From Alphaproteobacteria bacterium (GTDB lineage: Bacteria > Pseudomonadota > Alphaproteobacteria > Rickettsiales > JABCZZ01): 60,752 nucleotides of DNA. Both the position numbers and the translations under genes were made by a program. The stretch lies in the NCBI GenBank assembly GCA_013289445.1, contig JABCZZ010000004.1, positions 8,290-69,041 of the forward strand, written 5' to 3'. This document shows, one piece after another, positions 28,971 through 35,382 of this stretch (within the stretch, counting starts at the first letter, position 1; the number at the start of each line of letters is the position of its first letter). Under the pieces are notes generated by a model. The model was given only the letters and a program-made list of their open reading frames with translations, was not told where the DNA came from and ran no database searches.

Positions 28971-29537
28971 TCAGCTTGCTTTTAATTGAATCGTACTGCC
29001 GTCATGGATCTTATCTTTGTAGCAATGCGTATCCACCTGCTTGGCAGTGCTTGCTTTTAGGATTTGACGAGCGTGGTCTATTTCTTCTACCGTACCCTGC
29101 ACTAAAATGAGGAACCCATCTGCCTTAAGAGCGTTCTCATACTGTAAGATAGTGTCCTTAGGGATACCGATGCTAAAAAAAGCCGCGCCTAGTGCACTTA
29201 AGCCACCTACAGCCACTGCTCCTTCAATACCAGAGAGTACCATTGCGGCAAAACTACCCAATACAACGACTGGACCGATAATAGGGGCCGTCATGAACAA
29301 GCCACCGGCCAGTATTCCCCACAAAGCACCCCAAAAGGCGCCGTACTTGCCCCAGAATTTCATGCGGTCACCAGCGTTATAAAAGCCGATGACTTTTTCA
29401 TCAGTATGATAACCCCTGCCGATAACGCTGATTTCTTTCATGGGGATATTGGCATCGGCCAATTTTTTGACGGCAAGTTCGGCCAAATCGTGATTGTCAT
29501 AGACTGCCACTACGGCGTTATTGTTAATGTCTGACAT
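28971..29537 (-). CDS. YflT/general-stress-like protein with glycine-zipper membrane region
   Basis: 188 residues from ATG 29537 (AAGGAAATT upstream); a frame open to 29612 lacks a ribosome site. The N-terminal segment (VVAVYDNHDLAELAVKKL, then MKEISVIGRGY) is the ferredoxin-like part found in Bacillus general stress protein 17M/YflT relatives. The centre holds two hydrophobic, Gly/Ala-rich helices (about 75-135), and the C-terminus repeats an alpha/beta piece (ENALKADGFLILVQGTVEEI). It is likely an inner-membrane-associated stress protein. It is divergent from the CBS gene, with a Crp/Fnr box and the 20 bp element between. Related in design to 31247-31744. Confidence 0.65.
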   Translation of the reverse strand: MSDINNNAVVAVYDNHDLAELAVKKLADANIPMKEISVIGRGYHTDEKVIGFYNAGDRMKFWGKYGAFWGALWGILAGGLFMTAPIIGPVVVLGSFAAMVLSGIEGAVAVGGLSALGAAFFSIGIPKDTILQYENALKADGFLILVQGTVEEIDHARQILKASTAKQVDTHCYKDKIHDGSTIQLKAS

Positions 29538-29630
29538 ATAATTTCCTTGAAGTTTGATGGATACACTTCTGCAGGTAAATGGCGTTAAAGACATATCTGC
29601 TGTGCGGATCAAGAAACTATATTTTCACCA

Positions 29631-29650
29631 ATCTTTTCTCGATGTGGTTA
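29631..29650 (-). promoter_or_regulatory. 20 bp element upstream of leftward stress gene (site 2)
   Basis: ATCTTTTCTCGATGTGGTTA on the + strand, 94 bp before the start codon of the leftward YflT-like gene. Differs from site 3 (32205-32224) in one base only. Confidence 0.55.
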
Positions 29651-29692
29651 GGAGATAATTATTGGATTTATTTTATTTTTCCTTCAGTGCTT

Positions 29693-29706
29693 TTGACTCG
29701 GGTCAA
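29693..29706 (+). promoter_or_regulatory. Crp/Fnr-type box, site 3
   Basis: TTGACTCGGGTCAA centred at 29699.5. TATATT at 29731-29736 can serve as -10, with a start near 29741, that is about -41.5. It would drive the CBS-domain gene with a leader of about 20 bases. Confidence 0.7.
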
Positions 29707-29759
29707 AATGATATTACGCATTGGTGTTATTATATTTGCCCTAAATTAAGGAGAGAGAA

Positions 29760-30212
29760 ATGGAAGAAATTAGAGTCATGGATATCATGAAGCACGGTCC
29801 GCGGATTATTAGCCCAGAGAAAACAGTGATGGACGCGGCAATACTAATGAAGCGAATCAACTCTGGCGTTCTTCCGGTAGGAACACATCCAGAAAAAATT
29901 GTCGGTATAATAACAGATCGCGACATTACCCTAAGGGTTACAGCCGAAGGCAAAAATGCTTCTCTTACTCTTATAGAAGAAGTGATGACCAAAGAGGTCC
30001 AAACTTGTGATGGAAAAAGCAGCCTTGAGGATGCCGCGGAACAGATGAGTGAGCATAATATCCGCCGCCTAATTGTTATCACTAAGAATTACGCGGTAGG
30101 TATTGTTACTCTAGCAGAGCTTCTACGCAATCAGGGTAACTTTCGTATAAGTGACAAAGTACTGCATAATTTACTTGGCCTGCGTAAAAGCCATCACGCG
30201 CAAGCAAAATAA
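29760..30212 (+). CDS. CBS-domain protein
   Basis: 150 residues forming one Bateman module: CBS 1 (about 5-65: VMDIMKHGPRIISPEKTVMDAA, then VGIITDRDITLRV) and CBS 2 (about 75-135: VMTKEVQTCDGKSSLEDAAEQM, then AVGIVTLAELLRNQ). There is no catalytic domain, so it is a stand-alone adenylate or nucleotide sensor of the type induced by hypoxia in several bacteria. AAGGAGAGAG precedes the ATG. A Crp/Fnr box lies 54 bp upstream. The DUF465-like gene follows 46 bp later and probably shares its transcript. Confidence 0.9.
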   Translation: MEEIRVMDIMKHGPRIISPEKTVMDAAILMKRINSGVLPVGTHPEKIVGIITDRDITLRVTAEGKNASLTLIEEVMTKEVQTCDGKSSLEDAAEQMSEHNIRRLIVITKNYAVGIVTLAELLRNQGNFRISDKVLHNLLGLRKSHHAQAK

Positions 30213-30258
30213 TGCGGCAAATATCTCTATACCATATCGACGTTAACATTCTCTAACT

Positions 30259-30513
30259 ATGGAATATAATATGAAAATGAAAGAACACACTATTCTCAAA
30301 GATTTTCCTGAAATGAGTGAGCGCATCCATGCGACGAAAAAAAACAATAGCCACTTTGCGGGACTATCTGACAAATATGATGACCTTGAACATAAAATCC
30401 ATCTTATGGAATCTGGTACACAGTCATTCACTGATGAAGAGCTGGACGCGCTAAAAAAGAGACGTCTTAGGCTAAAGGACGAGCTTTTCAGTCTATTGCA
30501 CAGTGCCGCCTAA
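30259..30513 (+). CDS. DUF465/YdcH-like small coiled protein
   Basis: 84 residues. The pattern F-x-x-L-x-x-x-Y-D-x-L-x-x-x-I-x-x-x-E (SHFAGLSDKYDDLEHKIHLME) followed by DEELDALKKRRLRLKDELF is that of the YdcH/DUF465 family of short helical hairpins, whose function is unknown. ATG-30259 and ATG-30271 are both possible; no strong ribosome site precedes either. It lies after the CBS gene and before a strong terminator hairpin. Confidence 0.7.
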   Translation: MEYNMKMKEHTILKDFPEMSERIHATKKNNSHFAGLSDKYDDLEHKIHLMESGTQSFTDEELDALKKRRLRLKDELFSLLHSAA

Positions 30514-30550
30514 ACTAGCAAAGACAGCACAGACCGAGAAGCATTAATCT

Positions 30551-30592
30551 ATAAAGGCCATATTCATACAAAATGAATATGGCCTTTATTTT
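30551..30592. terminator. Bidirectional terminator, repeat family member B
   Basis: ATAAAGGCCATATTCAT pairs perfectly over 17 bp with ATGAATATGGCCTTTAT around loop ACAAA, then TTTTAATT. It separates the convergent DUF465-like and SYLF genes and can stop transcription from both sides. Its sequence is nearly the reverse complement of the terminator at 17970-18002. Confidence 0.85.
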
Positions 30593-30637
30593 AATTGCCT
30601 AGACATAAGTCAGGTGCGTTTATTATCACACTCAAGT

Positions 30638-31198
30638 CTAGGGATTTTTGATATGAGATATCTTAGTGCCTTCGATGCTAAGACTGGCCATGAGTCCTTG
30701 CTGGTCAAAAATGAAGGCGTAAGCATCATCCTTCAAGCTTGTTGACGAGAGGTTCTTGGCAACACCTTCATTCACAACGACTACCGTTGGGCCTGTACCG
30801 ATTTCCCAGCCATTGGTTTCATGAATGTATTTGATCGCTTTGTCATTCATAAGAAATACCACGTATCCGTACGACTGAGCACCAGCTTGCAAGCCCCAAG
30901 ATGCGGTAATCGAGTTGTAGTAACCGTCAACTTGCATGCCTTGCTTTAGTTCGCCTTCGCCATAAGCTCCGCCAAAGACGAGGCCAGCTTTGACTATATT
31001 GGGAAATATAAGCACCGCTTTGGCCTGCTTTGCTACCGTGGCAGCAGTGGGATTAGTAGATATGAGCGTCTGAACAGCCTGATCTGCGTCATGATTCAGA
31101 TCTTCAGGGGTTTTGGCGCTCACAGGATATACTCCGCTTGATAAAGTAGCTAGTGCTCCAACAACAAGTGCCAGATAAGTAATGCGTAGTTTTTGCAT
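30638..31198 (-). CDS. SYLF/YSC84-domain exported protein
   Basis: 186 residues from ATG 31198, which has GGAGAG six bases upstream. An N-terminal signal peptide (about 1-28, ending near VSA) is followed by the SYLF (YSC84-type) lipid-binding domain: AKAVLIFPNIVKAGLVFGG, GSYGEG-like GAYGEGEL, YYNSITASWGLQAGAQSYGYV and the end IFDQQGLMASLSIEGTKI. In bacteria such proteins sit in the periplasm or at the outer membrane; eukaryotic members bind phosphoinositides. It follows the YflT-like gene on the same strand with a 48 bp gap. Confidence 0.88.
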   Translation of the reverse strand: MQKLRITYLALVVGALATLSSGVYPVSAKTPEDLNHDADQAVQTLISTNPTAATVAKQAKAVLIFPNIVKAGLVFGGAYGEGELKQGMQVDGYYNSITASWGLQAGAQSYGYVVFLMNDKAIKYIHETNGWEIGTGPTVVVVNEGVAKNLSSTSLKDDAYAFIFDQQGLMASLSIEGTKISHIKNP

Positions 31199-31246
31199 CG
31201 TTCTCTCCATAGGGTTAATTATAATTTATTGGGAATTGGTTTATTT

Positions 31247-31744
31247 CTAGGCGGCTTTTATCGTTCCATGACTACTATGTAATGCTGTCCGAGCGGCTTT
31301 TGTCATAACGTTGGCGGCCTGAACGATAATAACTGCCTTACCGTGTCTGATTTCCTCTTCATAGCGTTTGGCTTCATCCACGGAAAAACCTGCACTAATT
31401 AATGCGCCGGATAAACCGCCTATCGCTGCACCCGCCCCTGCCCCTGTAAGAGCAGCCATTAATGGACCTGCCATAAGCAGGCCTGATCCGGGAACCACGA
31501 CAACGCCAACAAGGGTCAGGCTTGCAATCAAGGCCCCCAAGGCACCTCCGAATAATGCTCCGACAGCACCGCTTTTAATTGCATTGCTGCTTTCGTCATC
31601 TACGGGATGTGGAAAAATAGTATGATGGGCATTATCAGAAACAATAAGGCTGATATCCTCTTTATTGAATCCTGTGTTGAGCAGCATAGAAACCGCAGCG
31701 TTAGCTGCTTCCTTGCTGTCGAAGACTCCTGCGATATGATTCAT
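31247..31744 (-). CDS. YflT-like protein with glycine zipper
   Basis: 165 residues from ATG 31744 (GGAGAGATCC upstream). N-terminal alpha/beta part: IAGVFDSKEAANAAVSML and FNKEDISLIVSD; central Gly/Ala-rich hydrophobic helices (about 65-125, GAVGALFGGALGALIASL and GAGAGAAIGGLSGALIS) form a glycine zipper; the C-terminus has YEEEIRHGKAVIIVQA. The same plan as the 188-residue protein at 28971. It is probably embedded in the inner membrane and stress-related by analogy with YflT/GS17M. It is the second gene after the CsbD-like copy 2 on the minus strand, so one transcript may cover CsbD-like, this gene and the SYLF gene. Confidence 0.65.
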   Translation of the reverse strand: MNHIAGVFDSKEAANAAVSMLLNTGFNKEDISLIVSDNAHHTIFPHPVDDESSNAIKSGAVGALFGGALGALIASLTLVGVVVVPGSGLLMAGPLMAALTGAGAGAAIGGLSGALISAGFSVDEAKRYEEEIRHGKAVIIVQAANVMTKAARTALHSSHGTIKAA

Positions 31745-31786
31745 GGATCTCTCCTGAATAATGCGATGAAATATCTGCAAACACGC

Positions 31787-31824
31787 CGCCTGCTACACAA
31801 ATCCGGAGATTGGCACAGCAGGCG
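31787..31824 (-). terminator. Hairpin downstream of CsbD-like copy 2
   Basis: CGCCTGCT (31787-31794) pairs with AGCAGGCG (31817-31824) around a 22-base loop, 11 bp past the CsbD-like stop. The left module has a GC hairpin at the matching place (12261-12290), but the sequences differ. There is no U-tract; it may slow rather than stop transcription. Confidence 0.4.
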
Positions 31825-31834
31825 CAGTGGGATG

Positions 31835-32113
31835 TTAGGAATTTGCCGCTTTAGCAGTGGGTGCTGAAGCGTTGTCCGAAGGTTTTGCATCTTTGCTGCA
31901 AGCAGCTGCGCAGTCTGCATCAAGTTTCTTCACCGTTTTTTCGGCTTCGTCTTTCCTGATGCTGTATTTATTATTCACTGCTTCATAGAACTTTGTAGGA
32001 TTACTTACCTGAAAAGCAATTTCTTCGTCGGTGAGTTTGCCCCAGATCTTCTTTATCTCAGCGGTTAATTTCTGTGCGTGCGTCTGAGAATTGTTGTTTG
32101 TTGATTCGTACAT
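31835..32113 (-). CDS. CsbD-like stress protein, copy 2
   Basis: 92 residues from MYESTNNNSQ (ATG 32113, AAGGAG upstream). The core AEIKKIWGKLTDEEIAFQ and SIRKDEAEKTVKKLDADC is closer to the CsbD consensus (W-x-K-L-T-D-x-[DE]) than copy 1. It is probably a cytosolic helical stress protein. Same length and C-terminal AKAANS as the paralogue at 12311-12589, and the upstream 90 bp are also conserved. The divergent partner is the 126-residue gene at 32318. Confidence 0.8.
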   Translation of the reverse strand: MYESTNNNSQTHAQKLTAEIKKIWGKLTDEEIAFQVSNPTKFYEAVNNKYSIRKDEAEKTVKKLDADCAAACSKDAKPSDNASAPTAKAANS

Positions 32114-32204
32114 ATAATTTCTCCTTGAACGGATTCTGCATAATTTCAAACGGGAAAGGCAAAGCCAACCGCTGTTATGCATGTGTAGATTTACGCCCGC
32201 ATGA

Positions 32205-32224
32205 ATCTTTTCTCCATGTGGTTA
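32205..32224 (-). promoter_or_regulatory. 20 bp element upstream of leftward stress gene (site 3)
   Basis: ATCTTTTCTCCATGTGGTTA on the + strand, 92 bp before the start codon of CsbD-like copy 2. See sites 1 and 2 at 12680 and 29631. Confidence 0.55.
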
Positions 32225-32246
32225 GAGAGGAAATGAAGCCGCGAGT

Positions 32247-32260
32247 TTGATGTACATCAA
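32247..32260 (+). promoter_or_regulatory. Crp/Fnr-type box, site 4 (perfect palindrome)
   Basis: TTGATGTACATCAA, a perfect 14 bp palindrome centred at 32253.5. TATAGA at 32282-32287 is the likely -10, giving a start near 32294 and box position about -41. It would drive the gene at 32318. Confidence 0.78.
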
Positions 32261-32317
32261 AGTGTACCCGACTGCGACTGCTATAGAATGCGGATGTATT
32301 CTCAAGGATAGTATTTT

Positions 32318-32698
32318 ATGGATTCAAACCAACCCGCTACCGACTCAAAGGAATATGAACATATATTTCAGCAATATCTTACGATATGCAATCAGGCTAT
32401 CGAGCAGAATAAGAGCAAATTTCCCTATACGGAAATCTGGGGTGCACGTTTCAAAAAATTAGAAACGGAGGCGACCCTTAATGCTATTGTCTATGATGAC
32501 CGGCCCAAACTTGCATTCACTCTTCGGCTGACGCCAGATATGAAAATCGAAATCGTGAATAAATCCGTCCCTTCGGCGGATGAATGGCCTTTTACGTATC
32601 AATATTTAAAACGGGTGGTGGATAATCCGCAAACATATATTGAAAACCCCGCAAAGTTGGAATGGGGCTGGCTAAAGACGGTTTTTGGCGAGGTCTAG
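32318..32698 (+). CDS. Conserved 126-residue protein of unknown function, copy 2
   Basis: Paralogue of 12781-13170. Blocks kept in both copies: FQQYL, FPYTEIWGARFK, LETEATL, YDDRPK, MKIEI, EWPFTYQYLKRVVDNP and NPAKLEWGWLK; the N-terminal 10-15 residues and the last few differ. The many conserved aromatic residues suggest a folded domain that binds something, but I do not recognise the family. There is no signal peptide. It is preceded by a perfect Crp/Fnr box and ends by overlapping the convergent Crp/Fnr gene by 4 bp, so the two mRNAs are antisense at their ends. Confidence 0.78.
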   Translation: MDSNQPATDSKEYEHIFQQYLTICNQAIEQNKSKFPYTEIWGARFKKLETEATLNAIVYDDRPKLAFTLRLTPDMKIEIVNKSVPSADEWPFTYQYLKRVVDNPQTYIENPAKLEWGWLKTVFGEV

Positions 32699-33438
32699 AT
32701 TTTGTGCATGTGAGGATGCGAATAGCAGCCGTTCACAAACTTCAACAGACGATCCATTGAATCTATGGTTACCTGCCTTCCCGTAATGTGGATACCGGTT
32801 TCCTCTCGCAATATATTAAGCGCCCGCGAAAAGGTTGCTCCTTTCATTCCCAGCACAGAAGCAATCAATGTCTTATCATAAGGCAGATTAAGCACCACAC
32901 CATCTATCTGCTCCAGCTTCGGGCAGAGCCCCAGCAAAAAGCATCCGATACGCTGTGGCGCGCTGTAGAGTATATATTGTTCAAGCTGTAATTCATGACG
33001 CCGCTGATACTGAACCATGTTAGTAAGCATATTTAACGCGAGTTGATTATTTTTGCGTAATTTCTCTTTCAGCATAATCAGGGGAATGCTTAATATCTGG
33101 GCATCTTCAGCCACCTGTGCACTGCTCGCATAGCAATCCTGCTCAAAAATAGCATTCTCGCCCGTGATGTTCGTCTTGGTAAGCATCGCCAGACCGACCT
33201 CTTCACCATCTTCCGTGGTATGAAATAACTTCAGCCACCCGTTACATATTACGTAAAAAGATAATGCCTTTTCACCCTCCGTATAAAGTAGCTTGCCCTT
33301 TTTATAGCTTTTTATCTGGGCTGCGTTAGCAAAGCAGGCCACATTCTCTTCAGGCAGGCCAGCAAATAGCGTGAGGCTTTTAAAAAAAGCGAGTGACTTG
33401 CAATGCAGAGAATCGACCGCCGCCGTTTTGATTGCCAT
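32695..33438 (-). CDS. Crp/Fnr-family transcription regulator
   Basis: 247 residues. Cyclic-nucleotide-like beta-roll (about 20-140: LFAGLPEENVACFANAAQ, KGKLLYTEGEKALSFYVI), long dimer helix (about 145-175) and a winged helix with recognition helix GMKGATFSRALNILREE. There is no FNR-type N-terminal Cys cluster (only scattered Cys), so it does not look like an Fe-S FNR; it is closer to Dnr/heme- or ligand-sensing types. In the recognition helix the Ser-Arg pair is kept but the usual Glu before Thr is Ala. Two TTGA-N6-TCAA boxes lie upstream; the nearer one, with TAGAAT at 33481-33476 as -10, is at about -41, suggesting self-activation. Confidence 0.88.
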   Translation of the reverse strand: MAIKTAAVDSLHCKSLAFFKSLTLFAGLPEENVACFANAAQIKSYKKGKLLYTEGEKALSFYVICNGWLKLFHTTEDGEEVGLAMLTKTNITGENAIFEQDCYASSAQVAEDAQILSIPLIMLKEKLRKNNQLALNMLTNMVQYQRRHELQLEQYILYSAPQRIGCFLLGLCPKLEQIDGVVLNLPYDKTLIASVLGMKGATFSRALNILREETGIHITGRQVTIDSMDRLLKFVNGCYSHPHMHKI

Positions 33439-33503
33439 TTATTATCAGCATCCGTGAAAGAGCAAAATTGGTTTCATTCTAAAGTGTCCCGCTGCACTGT
33501 TCT

Positions 33504-33517
33504 TTGACTTATCTCAA
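33504..33517 (-). promoter_or_regulatory. Crp/Fnr-type box, site 5 (regulator's own promoter)
   Basis: TTGACTTATCTCAA centred at 33510.5. On the minus strand TAGAAT at 33481-33476 is a good -10, giving a start near 33469 and box position about -41.5 relative to the Crp/Fnr gene. Confidence 0.65.
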
Positions 33518-33540
33518 AAATGCCATTTCTTTATGCGCCC

Positions 33541-33554
33541 TTGATGCGGGTCAA
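33541..33554 (+). promoter_or_regulatory. Crp/Fnr-type box, site 6 (kinase promoter)
   Basis: TTGATGCGGGTCAA centred at 33547.5, 37 bp from site 5. TATGAC at about 33578-33583 could be the -10 of the rightward kinase gene, giving a box near -41. The two boxes make this a divergent regulator/kinase promoter. Confidence 0.68.
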
Positions 33555-33663
33555 AGCAGTAAGCATCTTTTTGGGTGTATGACTCCTCTCCCACTAGCTG
33601 CTTATTTTAAAGCTAAGTCAAAAAATAAATCATACAAACAATTTTACTAATAGGAGGTCGAAT

Positions 33664-34449
33664 ATGGATTTAGTAAGCCAGATCAAAGAGATGGTTGAAG
33701 TTTTACCTGTAAGAACACTGCGCTCCAGATTTGAAGATGCCGATTATCTGGCCGTGATATGCCATGAAATTAGTACGCCACTGGGCTCAATCATCGGGCT
33801 ATCGCGCATTCTTGCAGATACGGATTGCACCCCTGAGAAAAAGATTGAATGTGCCGAAATGCTCCGTGATAGTTCAAGCATGCTGATGGGGCTGATGAGA
33901 AACCTCCTTGATTCCGCTCGTTTGGATGCGGGTATGCTGGAAATTGATCATGTCGGTTTTGATTTGCATAAACTGCTAGAAGGGGTAAAAAATATTATCA
34001 GTATTAAGGCCCAGGATAAGGCTCTTAATGTCCACCTACATCTGAACTCGGACATGCTGGCATTTTATGTGGGCGATCCTCTACGCATAAGCCAGATCCT
34101 GCTCAATTTACTCAGTAATGCCGTCAAATTCACTAGTCGCGGAGACATTTCTATATATCTTACGGAAGAGATTGCCTCGAAGGGATTTTCGGCAATAAAA
34201 ATTACCGTTGCTGATCGCGGTATCGGCATAGATGATGAGATGCAAAAAAAGATTTTTAATAAGTTTGCGCAAGGCGGCGCCAATATCACCAGGCAATATG
34301 GTGGAACAGGCCTAGGATTATTTATCAGTCAGGAACTAGCGCATTTGATGAAAGGCAATATCACAGTAAAAAGCTGGCCACACATCGGCACGCATTTTAC
34401 CCTTGCATTGCGGTTGCAAAAAACTCCTGAACTTCTGCTTGCCGCATAA
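33664..34449 (+). CDS. Sensorless histidine kinase
   Basis: 261 residues. After a 35-residue head comes HisKA (His in AVICHEISTPLGSII, about 38) and a complete HATPase_c domain: N box LLNLLSNAVKFTS, G1 box VADRGIGID, F box IFNKFAQGG and G2 box GGTGLGLFIS. There is no sensor or membrane segment, so a separate protein must provide the signal. It resembles the kinase core of hybrid kinases such as ArcB/BarA more than EnvZ types. AGGAGG precedes the ATG by 6-7 bases. It is preceded by a Crp/Fnr box. No receiver gene adjoins; the receivers at 14448 or the truncated one at 11965 are candidates. Confidence 0.9.
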   Translation: MDLVSQIKEMVEVLPVRTLRSRFEDADYLAVICHEISTPLGSIIGLSRILADTDCTPEKKIECAEMLRDSSSMLMGLMRNLLDSARLDAGMLEIDHVGFDLHKLLEGVKNIISIKAQDKALNVHLHLNSDMLAFYVGDPLRISQILLNLLSNAVKFTSRGDISIYLTEEIASKGFSAIKITVADRGIGIDDEMQKKIFNKFAQGGANITRQYGGTGLGLFISQELAHLMKGNITVKSWPHIGTHFTLALRLQKTPELLLAA

Positions 34450-34530
34450 GATACGGCCAAGTTATACGCATGGCGTGTTTACAAAGAAACCTGCATGATA
34501 GCTCAGTAATACGAAGCATAAGGAAAAGTT

Positions 34531-34719
34531 ATGACAAATAAAAAAGACATTCATCCTCATAGAGGTGGCGAACAAATGAGCTCAGAGATGGCTCAATTTC
34601 TCTCTGATAAGCAAACGGCTTATGACAAAACCGAAACACAACATTTTCCGATAGAGGACAAAAGAAAAGTCGCGCGTGCAGAGCACACTAACGGCTCAAC
34701 CTCCCGCAAAGATTCATAA
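34531..34719 (+). CDS. Small charged protein of unknown function
   Basis: 62 residues, hydrophilic and probably disordered (MTNKKDIHPHRGGEQMSSEMAQ..., ending GSTSRKDS). AAGGAAAAG lies before the ATG. No domain is recognised. It is followed 10 bp later by another small basic protein gene with a good ribosome site, so both are likely translated from one message. Confidence 0.5.
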   Translation: MTNKKDIHPHRGGEQMSSEMAQFLSDKQTAYDKTETQHFPIEDKRKVARAEHTNGSTSRKDS

Positions 34720-34729
34720 GGAGAACACA

Positions 34730-34876
34730 ATGTCCGGTAATATTAAGAAAGCAAAAGCTTTAAAGCCTTTGAAAAGCACAAAGGCACCGCGCATTAGAGG
34801 CGTGGGCAACCCCGAAAGTCATAGTCAGGATGCGGATCGCCACCACAGAAATGAGCATATAAAATCCGATAAATAG
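34730..34876 (+). CDS. Small basic protein of unknown function
   Basis: 48 residues from ATG 34730, chosen because AAGGAG lies six to seven bases upstream; the frame is open to 34676, but that would overlap the previous gene. Lys/Arg-rich head (MSGNIKKAKALKPLKSTKAP) and a His/Asp-rich tail (SQDADRHHRNEHIKSDK). It is likely disordered and may bind nucleic acid; no family recognised. Confidence 0.5.
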   Translation: MSGNIKKAKALKPLKSTKAPRIRGVGNPESHSQDADRHHRNEHIKSDK

Positions 34877-34890
34877 GATTTAACACCTAA

Positions 34891-35067
34891 CTATCGCAAA
34901 GTTCCCCCTGTAACCGATGAGCCCAATGTATTGTCATCGGGCTTGCTAGCATCATAAGTCTCTCCTTTTTGCGAATCATCCATCGCTTTATTATCCGACG
35001 TATGATTAGCGCAGGAGCAAACTAGCGACATGGCAATAAGTATTGCTATAGTTCTTAATCGATCCAT
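34891..35067 (-). CDS. Small lipoprotein candidate
   Basis: 58 residues starting MDRLRTIAILIAMSLVCSCAN, a short signal with a lipobox-like LVCSC ending. The mature part is hydrophilic (SDNKAMDDSQKGETYDASKPDD). Too short for usual ORF cut-offs. The ribosome site is weak. It is convergent with the 48-residue gene (14 bp between stops). Confidence 0.45.
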   Translation of the reverse strand: MDRLRTIAILIAMSLVCSCANHTSDNKAMDDSQKGETYDASKPDDNTLGSSVTGGTLR

Positions 35068-35181
35068 GATTTTCTATGAAATAAATTCTTAGTATTTCTG
35101 CGCCAATGCCACCCTATGCCGCTTCATATCTTATTTGCATACTGAATGATGCATAATTGAGCTAGCAAAGATTTTTCAGAG

Positions 35182-35274
35182 TATGCACAGCATCTTCGTC
35201 AAAAACTTGGTGATGATCCCATGCGCCCGCGTTACATTGTTACTGAAGCTGGTATAGGCTACAGGTTAAAATGA
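35182..35274 (+). pseudogene. kdpE: 3' remnant of a second kdpE gene
   Basis: The frame reads YAQHLRQKLGDDPMRPRY then IVTEAGIGYRLK-stop, 30 residues identical to the C-terminal DNA-binding end of the intact KdpE at 49180-49875, except that the intact gene has two extra residues (SE) before its stop. About 14 bases differ and all differences are synonymous. Upstream of Tyr there are a few codons (FSE) and then unrelated DNA, with no start. The remnant therefore comes from a functional kdpE that diverged under selection and was later cut. Confidence 0.85.
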
Positions 35275-35360
35275 ATAATGTGTGGTAGGGCTATTAGCCC
35301 AAGCAGAGAATTTAGGGGTATAATTGGGGGCGTAGTAGTTCGATTCCCGAGGAACAATTC

Positions 35361-35382
35361 GCGGGACACTGGCGGGACACTC
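35361..35382. repeat. 11 bp tandem repeat GCGGGACACTN
   Basis: GCGGGACACTG followed by GCGGGACACTC, two exact copies of the first ten bases, 12 bp before a short ATG frame. Possibly a recombinase arm-type site; this is a guess from position. Confidence 0.6.

Noticed and set aside
28957..28975. Hairpin GCTGAG-AACTAAA-CTCAGC as terminator of the YflT-like gene
   Set aside because: Short stem overlapping the stop codon, and no U-tract on the minus strand; too weak to call.
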